Below are positions 51,770-60,656 of a stretch of DNA of 64,000 bases, one piece after another; the stretch's first letter is position 1, and each line of letters opens with the position of its first letter. Source of the DNA: Planctomycetota bacterium. GTDB lineage: Bacteria > Planctomycetota > Phycisphaerae > UBA1845 > PWPN01. The position numbers and the translations under genes are program-made. The stretch covers positions 1 through 64,000 of the forward strand of contig JAKPHF010000033.1 in the NCBI GenBank assembly GCA_029550525.1, written 5' to 3'. The notes below the pieces were generated by a model. It was given only the letters and a program-made list of their open reading frames with translations. It had not been told where the DNA came from and did no database searches.

Positions 51770-52258
51770 ATGGCTGAATTGGTGGTGCTGGTCGGGTTGC
51801 AGGCGTCGGGCAAGACGAGCTTCTACCGGGCGCACTTTGCCGAGACCCATGTGCACGTGAGCAAGGATCTGCTTCGCAACAACCGCCGACCCGAGCGGCG
51901 CCAGCGCGTGCTTATCCGCGAGGCGCTGGCGGCCGGGCGCAACGTGGTGGTAGATAACACCAACAGCACGCGCGAACAGCGAGCTCCGCTGATTGCCATC
52001 GGTCGCGAATTCGGCGCCCGGATCATCGCCTGGTATCTGGAGAGCACCGTAGCCGACAGCGTCCGCCGCAACCGTTTGCGGGAAGGCCGGGCCCGCATCC
52101 CCGACGTGGGCATCTACGCCACGGCGGCGCGACTCGAGCCGCCTGCGCTCGAGGAAGGCTTTGCCGAAATTCATCGGGTGCGCATGGTCGAAAGCGCTGC
52201 GCAGGATTCGCCCGAGTTCGTCGTGGAATCGACGACCGACCCGTCGTCGGGCCGATGA
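51770..52258 (+). CDS. P-loop polynucleotide-kinase-like protein
   Basis: A 162-residue AAA_33/zeta-toxin-like P-loop kinase domain. Walker A is VGLQASGKTSF (residues 8-18). HVSKDLLRNNRRPERRQ has the Asp expected to bind the substrate hydroxyl; ALAAGRNVVVDNTNSTREQRAPLI is the Walker B strand plus lid helix (VVVDNTN), the pattern of polynucleotide 5'-kinases of the T4 Pnkp type. It may phosphorylate nucleic-acid 5'-OH ends, but no partner ligase is adjacent (the window's RtcB uses 5'-OH directly). The start is chosen at the ATG following the -10-like TACAAT. Confidence 0.78.
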   Translation: MAELVVLVGLQASGKTSFYRAHFAETHVHVSKDLLRNNRRPERRQRVLIREALAAGRNVVVDNTNSTREQRAPLIAIGREFGARIIAWYLESTVADSVRRNRLREGRARIPDVGIYATAARLEPPALEEGFAEIHRVRMVESAAQDSPEFVVESTTDPSSGR

Positions 52259-52277
52259 TGGGGCGATGGAGGATCGA

Positions 52278-52826
52278 TCAGCGCCGGGCTTTGGCGCTCT
52301 TCTTGGCGTGCTTGGCGTAATCGGCCTCGAGCTGGGCAATCTTCTTTCGATTGGCGATCTTGTCGGTGCTGTCCATCCGGTCGATGATGAGGCGGCCATC
52401 GAGATGGTCGGTTTCGTGCTGCCAGATCCGGGCGAGCAGCCCTTCCGCTTTCTGCTCGAAGAACTTGCCGTCCACGTCCTGGGCACGAATGCGGCACACG
52501 CGAGCCCGTCGCACGTTCACGCGGATGTCGGGCAGCGAGAGGCAGCCTTCCTCAGCCTCAACCGAGCCGGTCAGGTCGAACAGCTCGGGATTGATGTAGA
52601 CGTGATCGTCACCGGGCTCGCCCGTCGGGTTGGCCACGAAGATGCGGCGGCAGATGCCCGCTTGCGGGCCGGCTAGACCGACACCGTTGCCTTCCCTCAT
52701 GAGTTCCAGCATGCGCTGGGCCAGGGCGGCCGTCCGCTCGTTGAACTCTTCCACCGGCGCACAGACCCGGCGCAGCCGGGGATCCGGGTAGATGGTGATC
52801 CGGGTTGGAAGCGAGTCGGCGGACAT
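52278..52826 (-). CDS. def: Peptide deformylase
   Basis: A 182-residue metalloenzyme removing the formyl group from new proteins. The three family motifs are GVGLAGPQAG (residues 48-57), EEGCLSLPDI with the metal-ligand Cys, and QHETDHLDG with two metal-ligand His and the catalytic Glu. The C-terminal 25 residues are Lys/Ala-rich. Converges with the kinase-like gene; no fmt is adjacent. Confidence 0.96.
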   Translation of the reverse strand: MSADSLPTRITIYPDPRLRRVCAPVEEFNERTAALAQRMLELMREGNGVGLAGPQAGICRRIFVANPTGEPGDDHVYINPELFDLTGSVEAEEGCLSLPDIRVNVRRARVCRIRAQDVDGKFFEQKAEGLLARIWQHETDHLDGRLIIDRMDSTDKIANRKKIAQLEADYAKHAKKSAKARR

Positions 52827-53168
52827 CGGATTTCTCCTGCGGCCCCGGGCGACCCGGGCAACCGCGGGACTGAGTCAGTTATCGGACCGAACGCACAAAC
52901 GCTCAGGATTCGTCCTGCCTGGATTATAAGCTCTCGGCCTCGTGCCTGACAGGCTGTAGCGTGTGGTCAGTATTTTGGGGTCGGGCAAAGGGGCGGGAGG
53001 ATGGGAGGAGCCCGGCCCCATGCATCTGAAAGGGCCGTTGTGCGGAAAATGTCTCCGGATTTGTCTCCGCCGCGCGCGTCAACTGCCTAAAACTCGCCAC
53101 CCGGCCAGTCGGGCGGTGAGCCCTAAGGCTTGATTCGTCCTGCACGTGTGTTACGATGACCTGTTCGT
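52827..53168. other. Divergent intergenic region
   Basis: About 340 bases between def and the TPR gene. It contains G/C palindromes near 52850 and a promoter for the TPR gene at its right edge. No gene seen. Confidence 0.45.
53130..53157 (+). promoter_or_regulatory. Promoter of the TPR gene
   Basis: -35 TTGATT (53130-53135), 16-bp spacer, -10 TACGAT (53152-53157), only 11 bases before the ATG. With no SD, the mRNA would have a leader of about five bases or none. Confidence 0.45.
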
Positions 53169-54587
53169 ATGGCTCAGGAACTCGAAACACCCTCTGCCAA
53201 TCCTGAAAAGGCCCGCGAGTGCTTTCGCAAGGCACAGGGCTTGGTCGCGGTCAAGAACTACGACTACGCCATCGAGTTGTACATCAGTGGCCTCGAGCAC
53301 TGGCCAGACGCCGTCGAAGAGGGCCACAAACCCTGTCGAGCGGCGGCTCTATTTCGCGGCGGCAGCAAAATCAGCCTCGGCGACAAGATGAAGTACGGCA
53401 CTGGCGGCAAGGACGCCAAGAAGGCCATGCTGAACGCCGAGATGCTCCTCTCCAAGGATCCGCACAACATTGCCTACATGGAGGCCATGTTCAAGAACGC
53501 GGAGAAGGCCGGGTGTTTCGAGACGGCCATGTGGATCGGCGAAATCTACGCCGACGCCGCCGTCCGCGAGGCCAAACCCAATATAGCCCGATTCCAGCTG
53601 CTCCGCGACACATATGAACGGCTGGCCGATCGGGTCAAGGACCAGAACATGCCCATGGCCATCACGGCCATGGAGCGGGTTGTGGATGCCCTGACCAAGA
53701 TGCGGAACCTCAAGCCGACGGATGGCGTGATCTCCAATGACCTGCGAGACATGGCCGGCAAGCTGACCATCCTCAAGGGCAACTATTCGCAGGCCGAGTC
53801 GTTCGTCGATTCAATCCGGGATGCCGATCAGCAGAAGGAGATCTACGACAAGGACCGGCTGATCACCGATGCCGAGCGGTTTGAGGAGCTTGTCGCGACC
53901 GTTCAGGCCCGCTACGACGCAAATCCGCGGGATCAACGCGTCCTCAACGAACTGGTCGAGCTGCTCTGCCGGCGCGAGAACGAGGCGGAGGAGAAACGGG
54001 CCATTGCCGTGCTCCTCAAGGCTTTCAAGGAAACCGAAGATTATCGGTTCAAGTCACGGGCCTGCGACATCCTGATGAAGCAGAAGCGGCGGGCCGAGCG
54101 GGCGGCTCGCGACAGCGGCGACGAGCAGCGCTACCGCGAGGCCGCCAAGGAGCGGCTCGAGTTCGAATTGTCGGTCTATAAGGACCGAATGAAGAACTAC
54201 CCGACCGATTTGCGGTTGCGCTACGAGTACGGCCGACGGCTGTTCGAGAAGCGGCGGTTCGACGACGCCATCCCCTACCTCCAGGAGGCCCGTGCCGATC
54301 GCAAGGTCCGGTTCAACTGCAGCCTGACTATCGGCCGCTGCTTCTATGAAAAGGGCTACTACGCCCAGGCCGCCGACACCTTCCGCGAGGCCATCGACGG
54401 CTACGAGATCCGGGACGACGATCTGGGTAAGGAACTGCACTACTGGCTGGGGCGGACGTACGAGTCGGCGGGTCAGACCGAGGACGCCTTGAAAATCTAC
54501 GGCCAGCTCATACAATGGGATTACAACTATCGTAAGGGAGATGTTAGGAAGCGCATAGACGACCTGCGAGGCTCCCAAGGTAAGTAA
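53169..54587 (+). CDS. TPR-repeat protein
   Basis: A 472-residue soluble helical protein, with no signal peptide or membrane helix. TPR-type units are recognisable at the N-terminus (ARECFRKAQGLVAVKNYDYAIELYISGLEHWPDA is split over two helices), in the middle (DLRDMAGKLTILKGNYSQAES) and at the C-terminus (RRLFEKRRFDDAIPYLQEA, GRCFYEKGYYAQAADTFREAI, GRTYESAGQTEDALKIYGQL). Long charged helices connect them. It is a protein-interaction scaffold of unknown role. Starts next to its promoter without an SD; rpsT follows 109 bases downstream. Confidence 0.82.
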   Translation: MAQELETPSANPEKARECFRKAQGLVAVKNYDYAIELYISGLEHWPDAVEEGHKPCRAAALFRGGSKISLGDKMKYGTGGKDAKKAMLNAEMLLSKDPHNIAYMEAMFKNAEKAGCFETAMWIGEIYADAAVREAKPNIARFQLLRDTYERLADRVKDQNMPMAITAMERVVDALTKMRNLKPTDGVISNDLRDMAGKLTILKGNYSQAESFVDSIRDADQQKEIYDKDRLITDAERFEELVATVQARYDANPRDQRVLNELVELLCRRENEAEEKRAIAVLLKAFKETEDYRFKSRACDILMKQKRRAERAARDSGDEQRYREAAKERLEFELSVYKDRMKNYPTDLRLRYEYGRRLFEKRRFDDAIPYLQEARADRKVRFNCSLTIGRCFYEKGYYAQAADTFREAIDGYEIRDDDLGKELHYWLGRTYESAGQTEDALKIYGQLIQWDYNYRKGDVRKRIDDLRGSQGK

Positions 54588-54696
54588 GGGGCCGGCCTGC
54601 AGGTCGCTTTGTTGGTGCTTCCCGTCGGGCCGGGCCGTTCAGCCCGGTGCAGGCAGGTAATGCCGGGGCGTGATCCCGGCCAGCAGGAGAATACGT

Positions 54697-54972
54697 GTGG
54701 CTCATTCACTCTCCGCCAAGAAGCGGATCCGTCAGAACGAAAAGCGTCGGGCCCGCAATCGCGCTCGCAAGGCTCAGCTCAAGTCCAAGCTCCGCGAGTT
54801 CAGTGAAACGCTGAGCACCGGCGACGTCGCCAAGTCGGCCGAGGTTCTGCGGGCGGCCATGAAGAAGATCGACCAGATTGCGGCCAAGGGCACCATCCAT
54901 AAGAACACCGCCAGCCGCAAGAAGTCGCAGATTCAGCGCAAGCTCAACGCGCTCAAGGCGGCCAGCAAGTAA
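54697..54972 (+). CDS. rpsT: 30S ribosomal protein S20
   Basis: A 91-residue primary 16S-binding protein of the small subunit. It begins VAHSLSAKKRIRQNEKRR and has the family's three-helix basic composition, with MKKIDQIAAKGTIHKNTASRKKSQ as the C-terminal signature. The start is GTG at 54697, fixed by AGGAGA 6 bases upstream; E. coli rpsT also uses a non-ATG start. Between a TPR protein and a TlyA-like gene. Confidence 0.96.
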   Translation: MAHSLSAKKRIRQNEKRRARNRARKAQLKSKLREFSETLSTGDVAKSAEVLRAAMKKIDQIAAKGTIHKNTASRKKSQIQRKLNALKAASK

Positions 54973-55105
54973 GCTTCACGCTGGTTGCTCCGCGCCGGGC
55001 CGCGACGAGTCACATGAGCGAGCCGCTCGCTGACGCGCGTTCGGCGAACATCAACTTTTGGAATTCCGCAAAGCCCTCGGCAAGGCCTGCCGTGGGCTTT
55101 TCTGC

Positions 55106-55111
55106 TATCCT
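55106..55111 (+). promoter_or_regulatory. -10 element directly before the TlyA-like gene
   Basis: TATCCT ends 6 bases before the ATG at 55118 and no SD is present, suggesting a leaderless transcript. Confidence 0.35.
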
Positions 55112-55117
55112 GAATAG

Positions 55118-55687
55118 ATGGCGTCCGTTCCCGACAAACCCTACGTGACCCGGGCGGGGCTGAAACTGGCGGCCGCCCTGGACGCTTTTGGCGTGGACCC
55201 GGCAGGGGCGGTCTGTGCCGATCTGGGCTGCAACGTGGGGGGATTCGTGGACTGCCTGCTGCGGCGGGGAGCCTCCCGCGTCTACGCCATCGACACGGGT
55301 TACGGCGTACTGGCCTGGTCGCTCCGCAAGGATCCGCGCGTGGTGGTCATGGAACGCACGAACGCCATGCACGTGCAGCTGCCCGAGCCTGTGGATCTGG
55401 TCACCATCGACGTGGCCTGGACGCCGCAAGTGAAAATCCTGCCCAACGCGTCGCGGCTGCTGCGGCCGGGCGGGCGGATTATCAGCTTGATCAAGCCGCA
55501 TTACGAGGCGGACAAGTCGTTGCTCCATTCCGGCGTGCTCGCCCCTGAGGACGCCCGGCGCGTGCTCGATGAAACCGTCGCGCACATTGGTGAATCCGGC
55601 CTGCACGTCGCCGGGACGATCGAGAGCCCCATCGCCGGTAACAAAGGGAATCTTGAGTTCCTGGCCTTGATTCAGGTGGGAACGTGA
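55118..55687 (+). CDS. TlyA-like (FtsJ-fold) RNA methyltransferase lacking the S4 domain
   Basis: A 189-residue Rossmann methyltransferase. YVTRAGLKLAAALDAFGVD is the linker/helix that follows the S4 domain in TlyA. Next come CADLGCNVGGFVDCLLRRGA (SAM-binding motif, DLGCNVGG), VYAIDTGYGVLAW, DPRVVVMERTNA and VDLVTIDVAWTPQVKILP, then LIKPHYEA; these match the TlyA 16S/23S 2'-O-methyltransferase core. Normal TlyA has about 60 more N-terminal residues forming an S4 RNA-binding domain; here the chain starts seven residues before the linker, so that domain is absent. A target in rRNA is inferred. Confidence 0.82.
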   Translation: MASVPDKPYVTRAGLKLAAALDAFGVDPAGAVCADLGCNVGGFVDCLLRRGASRVYAIDTGYGVLAWSLRKDPRVVVMERTNAMHVQLPEPVDLVTIDVAWTPQVKILPNASRLLRPGGRIISLIKPHYEADKSLLHSGVLAPEDARRVLDETVAHIGESGLHVAGTIESPIAGNKGNLEFLALIQVGT

Positions 55688-55707
55688 GAAAGTGAGAAAG
55701 TGGGAAG
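55684..55707. repeat. Short tandem repeat (GTGAGAAA)
   Basis: Two exact and one degenerate 8-bp unit, beginning at the stop codon of the TlyA-like gene. The period is 8, unlike the 7-bp arrays. Confidence 0.6.
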
Positions 55708-55736
55708 GGGGAACACGGTTTCGTGTGTTGCGTGCT

Positions 55737-56309
55737 TCAGCGGGCGGGGGCTTCTGAACGCGGCTCCGATGCGTCTTCCGCCGGGATACGCCCGAATCGG
55801 CGATACATTTGGATGCTCAAGCGGATCGTACCGGCCACGACCAACGCCATATAGACCCCTACGACAGGCAGCGCGTAGGTCAGCCGCGGTTCGGGCATCA
55901 GGTTCGCCCGTAGCGCCATGCCCATCACGATGACCATCAAGGCCGTCGTGCCGACGCCCATCCAAAGCATGAAGTTCGACATGAGCGGCACAACCCAGGC
56001 CAGTGTTTCGGCCCGCCGCTCGGGCGCCAGCCAATACTTCTTGTTGGGCAAGTTGACCAAGGAGATGGGTATGCGGCCCAGGTATAGCATCGTGGCCTGC
56101 GCGCCGATCATCAGTGCTGCCAGGACGATCGGGAACGCGATGGTGAACGTCGTAAACGCTTGTTTGCTCTGCCAGCCATCGGGCTCACCCGACGCCCCGA
56201 AGTGCGAGGCCACTCGGTCGGGCAGCCGCGGGTAGTACACGGCCAACTCGATCAACAGCATCCCCACGAGCACGGAGTGTGAAACGAGGGCCCGCCGCAA
56301 AATGGTCAT
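55737..56309 (-). CDS. DUF1648-domain membrane protein
   Basis: A 190-residue integral membrane protein. The DUF1648 signature follows the first helix: YYPRLPDRVASHFGASGEPDGW. Four further hydrophobic helices can be read (FPIVLAALMIGAQATMLYL, VVPLMSNFMLWMGVGTTALMVIV, YALPVVGVYMALVVAG). DUF1648 occurs in SdpI-type immunity/signal proteins and in many unknown membrane proteins. The start at 56309 opens directly into the first helix (MTILRRALVSHSVLVG). Transcribed after the BlaI-M56 pair and possibly with it. Confidence 0.8.
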   Translation of the reverse strand: MTILRRALVSHSVLVGMLLIELAVYYPRLPDRVASHFGASGEPDGWQSKQAFTTFTIAFPIVLAALMIGAQATMLYLGRIPISLVNLPNKKYWLAPERRAETLAWVVPLMSNFMLWMGVGTTALMVIVMGMALRANLMPEPRLTYALPVVGVYMALVVAGTIRLSIQMYRRFGRIPAEDASEPRSEAPAR

Positions 56310-56422
56310 GGCAGAGTCTCTCGGCCGGTTATCGGCTGTCAGTCCTTCTTGGCCCATCCCGCGAGGCGGCTGGTCTCGCTTCGCTCGGAACCAGCAACGC
56401 GTCGCCGTCGTCCTCTGGTCGG

Positions 56423-58599
56423 TCATTGCTCGTTTGCTTCGACTTTCTTCAGGACGTAGTAAGCCGGTTTGCGATGCAACACCTTGTAGTCGCCGCTCTT
56501 CCATTCGAAGAACAGGTACTTCTCGTTGTTCTTTTCCGCAATCTCGTAGGCCGATGCCGTTTTGTCGCGCCGGTGCAGGACGAGCCCCTTGGTCCAGGTC
56601 GCACCACCGTGAGGGCCGAGCTTGCCGCCGGGCTCAAACACCAGTTCCTCGAGAAACAGGTCGCCCTTCCACTGCTGCTGACCTGGCTCGAACTGGGCCT
56701 TGTCGTTCACAAAGTCTACGCTTATCCATCGGCCGATTACAGCAGGATCGTTCGTGAACGGATAATCCACCTTGTCCACGATGTGCCCGTCAGCGTCGAT
56801 GTGGCTGCCGGGGCCCAGCTTGGCCTCGGGCCACTCCAATCCGAAATCCATCAACTCCCGGGCGTTGGACAGCTTGGGTGAGTCGGCGGGAAGCTTCTTC
56901 AGGACGTAGTACCACGGCTTCTGCCGGCGTTGCGTGTAGTCGCCGCTCTTCCACTCCAGGAACAGGTACTGGTGGCCGTCAAGCTCTTTGATCGTGTACT
57001 CGGCGGCAGTCTTGTTCGGTTCGTGGATGAACTTGCCTTTGGTCCGGTCGGAAAAACCGTAGTTGGCCTTGCCCTGGGGCTCGAACACCACGCCCTTGAG
57101 GAAAAGTTTCTTGTCGGACGCCTTGCCGGGCTTGAAGTCTTCGATCTTCTTGACGTAGTCGACGCTCTCCCATTTTCCGAGCACGGCCGGGTCGTCCACG
57201 AACGGCCAATCGGTGCGATCGACAATGTGACCGCGCTCGTCGATAACGCTGCCCTCGGGCAGTTGGTCGACTCCGAGCACCTCAGCGCCTCGTGGCGCGT
57301 ACACCACCACCTGCGATACCCTCTTGTTGGCATCTTGCTCCACCCGCTCGGCTTTGTCGCCCAGGCCGATGATTTCCAGTCCCACGCCAGGCACGATCGT
57401 GTACACCTTGGTGTGCGAGAACTTCGGCGGTGTTTGGGGGGCAGCTGCAGGTGCCGGCGGCGTCTGGCGGTTGGCTGCGGGAGCGTCCGATTTCTGCTGT
57501 CCGGAGGTCTGCGCCGGTGCGTCGGTCAGGACGAACGCGCTGAGGAGCAGCACCACCGCAAGTCCAGCCACACCCATGCGCTGGTCTCGAGGACGGTACC
57601 GGGAAATCATCGTGACTCTCCTTTCGAGTTGAGTGCGGTCTTCGAGAATGCCGGTCAGGATGGGAAGGCAGCGGGGGCTCGAGAAACGCTCGAGCAACCG
57701 TAGGATGGTGTTGCCGTAAGCGCGAGCTTCGTCTCCTGGATACAGGACCGACAAGGCGAGCGCATCGCACGCCAGTTCGCGATCGGCACGCATTCGGCTC
57801 GCCGCCAGCCATACCAGCGGATTGCACCAGTGGACAACCTGCAGGAGGCACATGGCCCACCCCAGCAGCACGTCGTGCCGCCGCAGGTGGGCCAGTTCGT
57901 GCATGAAAACGTGGCGAAGCTCGCGGTGGTCGAGCGATTCGAGCACACCGGGCGGCAGCAGCAGCCGAGGTCGAATGAAGCCGAACAGGGCGGGAGTCGT
58001 TGTCTTGTCGGTGACCATCAGGGCGACCGGCGCGCGGACGCCCATCGCCTGGCGGCAGTCCTCCAGCAGTTCGAGTACCGACTGATCCGTGACCAGGCGT
58101 TCCGCGGTCACGGTGCGCCACAGGCAGACGCAACTCCAGCCGACGCAGGCCGCCAGCACGAGGATGCCGGTGAGCCACAACACGTAGAAAAGTTGCAGGA
58201 TGGAGAAGCCTTCGAGTGCGCCGGCGGTCGACTTCGTCCCAGCGGTCGGGGGCGGCTCATCAGCGCTCGGCGAAAGGAGCGGGTGCTGGAGGTGCAGTCC
58301 CGACAGGCCTGTCGGCGCGGCGCCGCTCGCAGCATCGCTGCGTTCGTTGCTCGCCGCCGCCATGCTGGGCACGTCCGGCAGAAGACCATACGGGCTCAGG
58401 CCACTTCGGGCGTCCAGGGCAAGGCGGTGCGGATTATGACCACCAGCCACATCGCGTGCAGCCACCGCGCGGGCAGGTACGGGCCCAGCACCTTCCTTAA
58501 GGCAAGCACGACGACAATCACCAGCGCGGTCTGGAGGCTCGCACAGAGCAGCGGGTCGAAGATGGTTGACAGGCCCGTCGGGATTGCCAGACCGTTCAT
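56423..58599 (-). pseudogene. M56 (BlaR1-like) sensor peptidase, frameshifted near 58400
   Basis: A membrane zinc-protease sensor paired with the BlaI repressor. Translation from ATG 58599 (overlapping the blaI stop as ATGA) gives two membrane helices, SLQTALVIVVVLALRKVLG and ARWLHAMWLVVIIRTALPW, then stops at TGA 58398-58396. The M56 sequence continues without gap in the neighbouring frame from about 58400: SGLSPYGLLPDVP, helix LFYVLWLTGILVLAACVGW, the protease motif FMHELAHLRRHD, DRELACDALAL, and a fourth helix (VAGLAVVLLLSAFVL). The C-terminal 330 residues contain two copies of a 120-residue extracellular repeat (DDPAVLGKWESVDYV and NDPAVIGRWISVDFV; both with FFEWKSGDY or FLEWKSGDY). A single missing base explains the break. 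No slippery heptamer is visible. Confidence 0.75.
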
Positions 58600-58973
58600 G
58601 GCTTGCCTCCCTTGCTGTCCAGCAGCCGCCTGAGTTCTGCGATCTCCTCGGGCGAAAGTTCTTCGTGTTCGAGAAAGTTGGCCAGCATGGGCAGGAGGGC
58701 ACCCCCGTACACCCGCTGGAGAAACGATCGGCTCTCGGCACGCACGCAGTCGTGCTCGGCCACCAGCGGGAAGTAGCGATACCCGCGCCCCTCCTGCTCG
58801 AAGCCGACCGCCTGCTTGCTGACCAGCCGATTGAGGAGCGTCTTGATGGTCTTGGGTTTCCAGCGCGTGTGGGCCAGGGCTTCGACCACCTCGCCGGCCG
58901 TGAGCGGTGAGCGCTCCCATAGGACCCTGAGTACCTGCCATTCCGAGTCAGAAATGCGCGGCGTCTTCTTCAT
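58596..58973 (-). CDS. blaI: BlaI/MecI/CopY-family repressor
   Basis: A 125-residue winged-helix repressor. ISDSEWQVLRVLWERSPLTAGEVVEAL and KPKTIKTLLNRLVSKQAVGFEQEGRGYRYFPLV are the family's helix-turn-helix and wing. In BlaI/MecI systems the paired M56 sensor inactivates the repressor after ligand binding. The stop overlaps the M56 start (ATGA). Two TACA-N2-TGTA palindromes lie immediately upstream of the start, consistent with autoregulation. The ligand sensed is unknown; no beta-lactamase is nearby. Confidence 0.93.
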   Translation of the reverse strand: MKKTPRISDSEWQVLRVLWERSPLTAGEVVEALAHTRWKPKTIKTLLNRLVSKQAVGFEQEGRGYRYFPLVAEHDCVRAESRSFLQRVYGGALLPMLANFLEHEELSPEEIAELRRLLDSKGGKP

Positions 58974-59496
58974 GGGCTATTACCCTTTGCTTACAAATGT
59001 AATCTATTTAAGATTACAACTGTAATCCTGGGATGTCAAGGACAATGTTGGACACTTTTTTCACTGTTGAACAGCACAAATCGGCGGTCTCAACGACGCC
59101 GGTCACTGACGGCGTTCGGGCCAATGCCTCCCGTGATTGGGGCCACTGGCCGACATCAAACAGGCACTGCCCTTCAGAACTCATAGAACCCTGGCCGCAG
59201 TGAGTGGGGCAGAGCCTTGCATACCGTCGATCCCCCATGGAAATACGTCGCGGGCCGACGAATCGAGCACGTGTTAGCTTTTTACTGCCGCACCGTATGA
59301 GGTATGAACAAATAGGGAACTTACCTGATGCACGGAGGAAAAATACGTTCACAGTGCGGTATTGCAGGAGTCGATAGCTGATTACAACTCGGCGAGGGCT
59401 TCGGCTCAGTGGGGAGCGGCCATCTTCCCCGCCTCTGGCGGGAGGATGCTAGTCCCGTGCATCGCTCCGGTCCGTCGCCGTGGGAGCCCGAAGAGC
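58974..59496. other. Divergent region between blaI and the HDOD gene
   Basis: Besides the BlaI operators at its left edge, it is somewhat A/T-rich from 59040 to 59400. A part of the G+C repeat family (59414-59450) is at its right end. I see no gene. Confidence 0.5.
58991..59027 (-). promoter_or_regulatory. Paired BlaI-type operators
   Basis: Two palindromes, TTACA-AA-TGTAA (58991-59002) and GATTACA-AC-TGTAATC (59012-59027), with centres 23 bp apart. TACA-N2-TGTA is the established core of BlaI/MecI/CopY operators. They lie 18-54 bases upstream of the blaI start. Confidence 0.85.
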
Positions 59497-60420
59497 ATGA
59501 CTCCGGACGAGGCGTATGCCGCGCTGAAAAACCATCCTGATTTGCCCTCGCCGCAGGGGGTGGCCATCGAAATCATGCGACTGGCCCGCTCGGGCCACTG
59601 CAGCCTGGTGGACCTCGCACGAGTGGTCGAGACCGACCCGGCCATCTCTTCGCGGATCCTGCGGCTGGTCAACTCGTCCGCGTTCCCGCATCCTCGGCCC
59701 ATCGTCTCGCTGACCGAGGCCATTGCCTACCTGGGCACGCGCATGGTCGAGACGGTTGCACTGGGCTTCTCGCTGATCACCGCCCGGGGCCGATGTGAGG
59801 CCTTCGATTACGTGGGATTCTGGTCGCGCTCGCTGGCTCGCGCCATCACCGGATGCCGAATCGCCCAGGAGTTCGCGCCGTACCCGCCCGACGAAGTGTT
59901 CACGCTGGGGCTGCTGGCCGAGTTGGGGCAACTTGTTTTCGCGGCGACGCATCCAGACCGCTACGGCACGCTGATCGCTTCCCTTTCCTGCAGCGAGGCG
60001 GAACAGGCCGAACTCGAACGCGAGTGGTTCGGGATCGACCACGACGAATTGACCGCACGGCTGATGCAGGACTGGGGTTTCCCCACGATGATCTGCCAGG
60101 CCATTGGTCTGCGCTCCCGCCTCGAACATGGGCCAGTCTCTTTCCAGGAAGATCCCGGACGGCTGGCGGGCGTGCTCGCGTTGGCGTCCGAACTGGCATG
60201 TCGAATCGCTCGCCCCAGCCCCGAGGACGAGGGGTTGCCGCGGGCCGTCGAACTGGCTTGCCGACTCGGGATGAACTCCGGGAACCTGGCGGAGGTTCTG
60301 GAATACGCCATTCCACGATGGCGGGAGCTGGTCTCGATCTTCTCCGTGGACGAACTGAACGCCGAACAAATCCGAGCGTTGTGTGCCGAGGCGGCCCAGT
60401 TGCGGGCGGCGCTGTCCTGA
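59497..60420 (+). CDS. HDOD-domain protein
   Basis: A 307-residue protein with an HDOD domain (HD-related output domain without the phosphohydrolase residues), found in signalling and regulatory proteins. The entry LPSPQGVAIEIMRLA is followed by DPAISSRILRLVNSSAF and IVSLTEAIAYLGTRMVETVALG, the best-conserved part. LGLLAELGQLVFAATHP is in the position where true HD domains have H-D. The C-terminus is helical. The start ATG at 59497 has GGGAG about 10 bases upstream. Target unknown. Confidence 0.87.
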   Translation: MTPDEAYAALKNHPDLPSPQGVAIEIMRLARSGHCSLVDLARVVETDPAISSRILRLVNSSAFPHPRPIVSLTEAIAYLGTRMVETVALGFSLITARGRCEAFDYVGFWSRSLARAITGCRIAQEFAPYPPDEVFTLGLLAELGQLVFAATHPDRYGTLIASLSCSEAEQAELEREWFGIDHDELTARLMQDWGFPTMICQAIGLRSRLEHGPVSFQEDPGRLAGVLALASELACRIARPSPEDEGLPRAVELACRLGMNSGNLAEVLEYAIPRWRELVSIFSVDELNAEQIRALCAEAAQLRAALS

Positions 60421-60440
60421 CCGGTTCAGTCTGAGCACGA

Positions 60441-60656
60441 TCAATCCGCTTGTGATCCGCCATTCCGGGGCTTGGTCGCATCGTTCGACTGCTCGTTCTG
60501 CGCCAGCTCTTCGGCCAGCGCCTGCCACCGCGGTTCCGGTTCGCACACGCACGTGTCTTCCCAGGTCTCCACGTTCTCGTGCATGCTCCGGCAGGCGGGC
60601 TGGGCGGATTCTTCTTGCTGCGTTTTGTTCGATGAGTCCGTCCGGTCGTTGGCCAT
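60441..60656 (-). CDS. Small acidic hypothetical protein
   Basis: A 71-residue hydrophilic protein. The N-terminus is rich in Ser, Asn, Asp and Gln. The middle has three Cys around CRSMHENVETWEDTCVCEPE, followed by a helix PRWQALAEELAQNEQ. AGGAG lies 8 bases before the ATG at 60656, a good SD, which supports a real gene. It converges on the HDOD gene with about 20 bases between stops. I do not recognise it. Confidence 0.55.
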   Translation of the reverse strand: MANDRTDSSNKTQQEESAQPACRSMHENVETWEDTCVCEPEPRWQALAEELAQNEQSNDATKPRNGGSQAD

